NCBI RefSeq assembly: GCF_026341275.1
Contig: NZ_JAIFZO010000002.1
Coordinates: 7,346,118 to 7,410,117, forward strand
Direction of reading: 5' to 3'
Length of the DNA stretch: 64,000 nucleotides
Origin: Streptomyces ortus
GTDB lineage: Bacteria > Actinomycetota > Actinomycetes > Streptomycetales > Streptomycetaceae
Shown here: one piece after another, positions 60,707-64,000 of the stretch
Layout of the letters: each line of letters begins with the position of its first letter
Numbering within the stretch: position 1 is the first letter of the stretch
The notes under the pieces: generated by a model
What the model saw: the letters and a program-made list of their open reading frames with translations, nothing else
The model's database searches: none
Told to the model about the DNA's origin: nothing
Made by a program: the position numbers and the translations under genes

Positions 60707-61458
60707 GTGACTTCGAGGGTCTCAAGGCGCTGGTGACGGGCGGCGCCTCCGGGATCGGCCGGGCGACCGCGGAACTCCTCGCCGCCCGGGGCGCCCAGGT
60801 CGCCGTACTCGACCTGGACCCGGAGGGTGTGCGCAAACCCCTGCTCGGCTACCGGGCCGACGTCGCCGACGACGAGTCCGTACGCCGGGCCGTCGCCGCC
60901 GCGATCGCCGACCTCGGCGGCCTGGACGTGCTGGTCAACAACGCGGGCATCGGCGCCCAGGGCACCGTCGAGGACAACGACGACGAGGCCTGGCACCGCG
61001 TCCTGGACGTCAACGTCGTCGGTATGGTCCGCACGGCCAGGGCCGCCCTGCCGCACCTGCGGAAGTCGGCGCACGCCGCCGTCGTCAACACCTGCTCCAT
61101 CGCCGCCACCGCGGGCCTGCCGCAGCGCGCCCTGTACTCCGCGTCCAAGGGCGCGGTCCTGTCGCTGACCCTCGCCATGGCCGCCGACCACGTCCGTGAG
61201 GGCATCCGCGTCAACTGCGTGAACCCCGGCACGGCCGACACCCCGTGGGTCGGCCGCCTCCTGGACGCCGCGCCCGACCCGGCCGCCGAGCGGGCCGCGC
61301 TGGAGGCCCGCCAGCCCACCGGACGCCTCGTCTCGGCCGACGAAGTCGCGGGCGCCATCGCCTACCTGGCGAGCCCGCTGTCGGGCGCCACCACCGGTAC
61401 CGCCCTCGCGGTCGACGGCGGTATGCACGGGCTGCGGCTGCGCCCGGCGGGCCGGTGA
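60703..61458 (+). CDS. SDR, probable 2-keto-3-deoxy-L-fuconate dehydrogenase
   Basis: A 251-residue classical SDR: VTGGASGIGRATAELL, LVNNAGIGAQG, Ser132 and Tyr145/Lys149 (NTCSIAATA, YSASK), then NCVNPGTADTPWVGRLL and ATTGTALAVDGGMHGLRL. The sequence resembles dehydrogenases that oxidise 2-keto-3-deoxy-L-fuconate to 2,4-diketo-3-deoxy-L-fuconate. Location right after the dehydratase supports this. It has coupled starts and stops on both sides. Confidence 0.85.
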   Translation: MSDFEGLKALVTGGASGIGRATAELLAARGAQVAVLDLDPEGVRKPLLGYRADVADDESVRRAVAAAIADLGGLDVLVNNAGIGAQGTVEDNDDEAWHRVLDVNVVGMVRTARAALPHLRKSAHAAVVNTCSIAATAGLPQRALYSASKGAVLSLTLAMAADHVREGIRVNCVNPGTADTPWVGRLLDAAPDPAAERAALEARQPTGRLVSADEVAGAIAYLASPLSGATTGTALAVDGGMHGLRLRPAGR

Positions 61459-62480
61459 CCGGCATGCGGACGCACCTGCGCACCCATGCGCTCGGCCGCG
61501 GCTCCGTCGAGGTCACCGCGCTGGCCCTCGGCACGGCCGGGATAGCCGGCCTCTACAGCGAGGTCTCCGAGGAGCAGGCGCACGCGACCGTGGACGCCGC
61601 CTGGGACGCGGGCATCCGCTACTTCGACACCGCACCCCACTACGGCATCGGCCACGCCGAACGACGCCTCGGCGCCGCCCTGCGCGGACGCCCCCGGTCG
61701 GCGTACACCGTCTCGACCAAGGTGGGCCGCCGTCTGGAGCCCACCGACGCGGGCGGCGACGACCTGGCCAACGGGTTCGCGGTGCCGGCCACGCACCGCC
61801 GGGTGTGGGACTTCAGCGCGGACGGCGTACGCCGCACCCTCGACGCCAGTCTGGAGCGGCTCGGCCTCGACCGGGTGGACGTCGTCTACCTCCACGACCC
61901 GGACGACCATGCCGAGGAGGCCTTCCACGAGGGGTATCCGGCGCTGGAGAAGCTGCGCTCGGAGGGCGTGGTGGGCGCGATCGGCGCGGGCATGAACCAG
62001 GTCGCGATGCTCACCCGCTTCGTCCGCGACACCGATGTCGACGTGGTGCTCTGCGCCGGCCGCTACACGCTGCTCGACCAGCGGGCGCTCGCCGACCTGC
62101 TGCCGGCCGCCCGGGAACGCGGCACGTCCGTCGTCATCGGCGGCGCCTTCAACTCCGGCCTGCTGGCCGACCCGAATGCCGGGGCGAGGTACGACTACCG
62201 GGCCGCGCCGCCCGAGCTGCTGGACCGGGCGCTGGCACTCAAGGCGGCGGCCGACCGGCACGGCACCACCCTGCGGGCGGCGGCCCTGGCCTTCTGCGCC
62301 GCCCACCCGGCGGTCGCCGCCGTCCTCGTCGGCGCCCGCTCGCCCCACGAAGTATCCGACTGCGCCCGGCAGTTCACGGCGGACGTGCCCGCGAGCCTCT
62401 GGCAGGAGCTGCGGGAGACGGGTCTGTTGCCCCCCGAAGCGCCGGTCCCGTCGCCGGTCCCGTCCGAGGAGCCGTCATGA
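61455..62480 (+). CDS. Aldo/keto reductase, probable L-fucose dehydrogenase
   Basis: A 341-residue aldo/keto reductase. It has FDTAPHYGIGHAERRLGAAL (catalytic Asp and Tyr), STKVGRRLEP (Lys), DVVYLHDPDDH (His) and the late NADP-site region AALAFCAAHPAVAAVLVGAR. Relatives act as L-fucose or D-threo-aldose 1-dehydrogenase, forming L-fucono-lactone, the first step of this route. GTG 61455 overlaps the upstream stop; ATG 61464 is equally good. Confidence 0.86.
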   Translation: MTGMRTHLRTHALGRGSVEVTALALGTAGIAGLYSEVSEEQAHATVDAAWDAGIRYFDTAPHYGIGHAERRLGAALRGRPRSAYTVSTKVGRRLEPTDAGGDDLANGFAVPATHRRVWDFSADGVRRTLDASLERLGLDRVDVVYLHDPDDHAEEAFHEGYPALEKLRSEGVVGAIGAGMNQVAMLTRFVRDTDVDVVLCAGRYTLLDQRALADLLPAARERGTSVVIGGAFNSGLLADPNAGARYDYRAAPPELLDRALALKAAADRHGTTLRAAALAFCAAHPAVAAVLVGARSPHEVSDCARQFTADVPASLWQELRETGLLPPEAPVPSPVPSEEPS

Positions 62481-62791
62481 GAGTCGCCCTGCACACCAAG
62501 GTCCGCCTCGACCGCGTCGACGCGTACGAGGCCGCCCACCGCGAGGTGCCCACGGAACTCACGGACGCGATCCGCGCCGCGGGCGCCACGTCCTGGACCA
62601 TCTGGCGCAGCGGCCCCGACCTCTTCCACCTCCTGGAGTGCGAGGACTACGCGCGGCTGCTCGCCGCACTGGAGCAACTGCCGATCAACATCGCCTGGCA
62701 GGCCCGGATGGCCCAACTGCTGGACGTGGTGCACGACTACTCGGCGGAGGGCTCGGAGGCCGGCCTGCCGGTCGTCTGGGAGCTGCCGTGA
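62477..62791 (+). CDS. L-rhamnose mutarotase-family protein, probable L-fucose mutarotase
   Basis: A 104-residue protein with RVALHTKVRLDRVDAYEAAH, SWTIWRSGPDLFHLLECED and INIAWQARMAQLLDVV, the dimeric alpha/beta-barrel fold of YiiL/rhamnose mutarotase relatives. It interconverts sugar anomers so the dehydrogenase receives the right form. It overlaps both neighbours by 4 bp. Confidence 0.85.
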   Translation: MRVALHTKVRLDRVDAYEAAHREVPTELTDAIRAAGATSWTIWRSGPDLFHLLECEDYARLLAALEQLPINIAWQARMAQLLDVVHDYSAEGSEAGLPVVWELP

Positions 62792-63642
62792 GCGCCCGCA
62801 CGGGGATCGTGGACGCCCACCATCACGTGTGGGACCTGTCCGTACGGGACCAGGACTGGCTCGTGGGTCCCGAACTGGCGCCGCTGCGGCGGAACTTCAC
62901 GGCCGAGGAGCTGGCTCCGCAGGCCCGCGCCGCCGGAGTCGCCCGGACGGTCCTGGTGCAGACGGTGACGGTGGCGCAGGAGACCCCCGAGTTCCTGGCG
63001 CTCGCGGAGAGCAGCGAGCTGATCGGCGCGGTCGTCGGCTGGACCGACCTCACCCGTCCCGACGTCGCGGACGAACTGGCCCGGCTGCGGGAGCTGCCGG
63101 GCGGCCGTCACCTCAAGGGCATCCGGCACCAGGTCCAGGGCGAACCGGACCCGCGCTGGCTGCTGCGCGAGGACGTACGCCGCGGACTGACGGCGGTCGC
63201 GGACGCCGGCCTGGCCTACGACCTCGTCGTCCTGCCCCACCAACTGCCCGCCTGCGCACGGGCGGCGGAGCGGCACCCCGGCCTCACCTTCGTGCTCGAC
63301 CACCTGGGCAAGCCGCCCATCGGCACGGGGGAGCCGGAGCCCTGGGCCACCGATGTGCGGGCCCTCGCCGCGCTGCCCAACACGGTCTGCAAGCTCTCCG
63401 GGATGGTCACGGAGGCGGATCCGCGGGACTGGTCGGTAAAGGACCTGGCTCCCTACGCGGACACGGTGCTCGAAGCCTTCGGCCCCGGCCGGCTCATGTT
63501 CGGCTCCGACTGGCCGGTGTGCACGCTCGCGGCCTCGTACGCCGACGTCGTGGACCTCGCCCATCAGCTGACCGGGAAGTTCGACGAGAGCGAGCGGGAG
63601 GAGATCTTCACGGGCACCGCGTCCCGCGTCTACACACTGTGA
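62788..63642 (+). CDS. Amidohydrolase, probable L-fuconolactonase
   Basis: A 284-residue amidohydrolase of the fuconolactonase-type group. It has IVDAHHHVWDLSVRDQDWL with the metal histidines, KGIRHQVQGEPDPRWLL, FVLDHLGKPPI, VCKLSGMVTEAD and MFGSDWPVCTLAASY with the catalytic Asp. It opens L-fucono-1,4/1,5-lactone to L-fuconate, linking the dehydrogenase (61455) to the dehydratase (59309). It is the last gene of the operon; no obvious terminator hairpin follows. Confidence 0.9.
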   Translation: MSARTGIVDAHHHVWDLSVRDQDWLVGPELAPLRRNFTAEELAPQARAAGVARTVLVQTVTVAQETPEFLALAESSELIGAVVGWTDLTRPDVADELARLRELPGGRHLKGIRHQVQGEPDPRWLLREDVRRGLTAVADAGLAYDLVVLPHQLPACARAAERHPGLTFVLDHLGKPPIGTGEPEPWATDVRALAALPNTVCKLSGMVTEADPRDWSVKDLAPYADTVLEAFGPGRLMFGSDWPVCTLAASYADVVDLAHQLTGKFDESEREEIFTGTASRVYTL

Positions 63643-63704
63643 GCAGCCCGGGATCCAGGCCCCGTCGGGTCGAGGATTCGGGTAAACCCTGACAAGGTGG
63701 GCTC

Positions 63705-64000
63705 ATGGTGGATCGGGGTGAGAGCGCTCTGTCGCTCCCGCACGACTGGCCCGCCCGGTCGGATCCGATCCTGGCGCTCAACCGCATGGGCAGCTTCGAC
63801 TGGGACCTGGACACCGGCCTCATGCGGATGGACGCCCTGGCCCACGAGATCTTCGACGTGCTCCCCGAGGAGTACGCCGACCGTCCGCGCGACCTGGCGT
63901 CGCGCGTGCCGCCGGACGAGGCCCACCGCCTGGACACGCACGTCTCCCAGTCCCTCAAGGACGGCAGCGAGAACTACGGGGCGTACTTCCGTGTCCGCCG
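63705..64000 (+). CDS. N-terminus of a PAS-like signalling protein (partial, runs off the end)
   Basis: About 98 residues are visible from ATG 63705. They include MGSFDWDLDTGLMRMDALAHEIF and PPDEAHRLDTHVSQSLKDG, which look like a PAS domain reading a sensory signal. In Streptomyces this start is typical of SpoIIE-family phosphatases with PAS and GAF domains; that extension is an inference, as the rest lies outside the window. I see no clear ribosome site. Confidence 0.6.
   Translation, partial: MVDRGESALSLPHDWPARSDPILALNRMGSFDWDLDTGLMRMDALAHEIFDVLPEEYADRPRDLASRVPPDEAHRLDTHVSQSLKDGSENYGAYFRVR

Overview
The window is chromosomal DNA from a Streptomyces-type actinomycete. The base composition is very GC-rich and genes often start with GTG or TTG. 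Genes are packed with 4-bp ATGA/GTGA overlaps. The content is typical of the genus: a DUF5753/DUF397 regulator cassette, mycothiol-dependent formaldehyde detoxification, an Rpf-family muralytic enzyme, and sugar ABC systems without their own ATPase. I see no tRNA, rRNA, CRISPR array, intact insertion sequence or phage gene.

Region 1 (1-18756) is one long plus-strand operon-like run that makes and exports a surface or extracellular polysaccharide. It holds a fused alcohol dehydrogenase/Gfo-Idh-MocA oxidoreductase, a heparinase II/III-like protein, a parallel beta-helix lipoprotein, an O-antigen ligase/polymerase-like membrane protein, two glycosyltransferases, a Wzx-like flippase and a pyruvyl transferase. 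A set of sugar-nucleotide tailoring enzymes goes with them: RfbF-like nucleotidyltransferase, C-methyltransferase, PIG-L deacetylase, NAD epimerase, DUF4910 protein, RmlC-like epimerase and a PLP aminotransferase. The product is not obvious; a branched and/or amino sugar carrying pyruvate is a reasonable inference.

Region 2 (18775-30635) is mixed: PAP2 phosphatase, DUF397/HTH/ATPase regulators, two secreted or lipidated proteins (one a cutinase/PET-hydrolase homologue), panD, gnd, an Rpf-LysM-M23 cell-wall enzyme, a drug/metabolite-type transporter and an FhuF-like iron-sulfur protein. Region 3 (30673-42429) holds glgA-glgC, a wax ester synthase/DGAT, two SDRs (one large and atypical), a degenerate HD protein, the mscR/metallo-hydrolase pair, a GNAT protein and an amidase. 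A frameshifted secreted-protein remnant follows at 42700-43183.

Region 4 (43438-54503) is a LacI-controlled glycan-use locus: binding protein, two permeases, a GH5-like enzyme, a GH85 endo-beta-N-acetylglucosaminidase and a GH38 alpha-mannosidase. Together they fit release and stepwise degradation of N-glycans. Region 5 (54687-63642) is a GntR/FadR-controlled L-fucose locus: an RbsB/RbsA/RbsC-type ABC transporter, then L-fuconate dehydratase, an SDR, an aldo/keto reductase, a mutarotase and an L-fuconolactonase, i.e. the non-phosphorylating L-fucose route. Regions 4 and 5 are neighbours and could together consume core-fucosylated glycoprotein glycans. The window ends in the start of a PAS-like signalling protein.

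All assignments come from reading the translated sequences and recognised family motifs; no database search was run.
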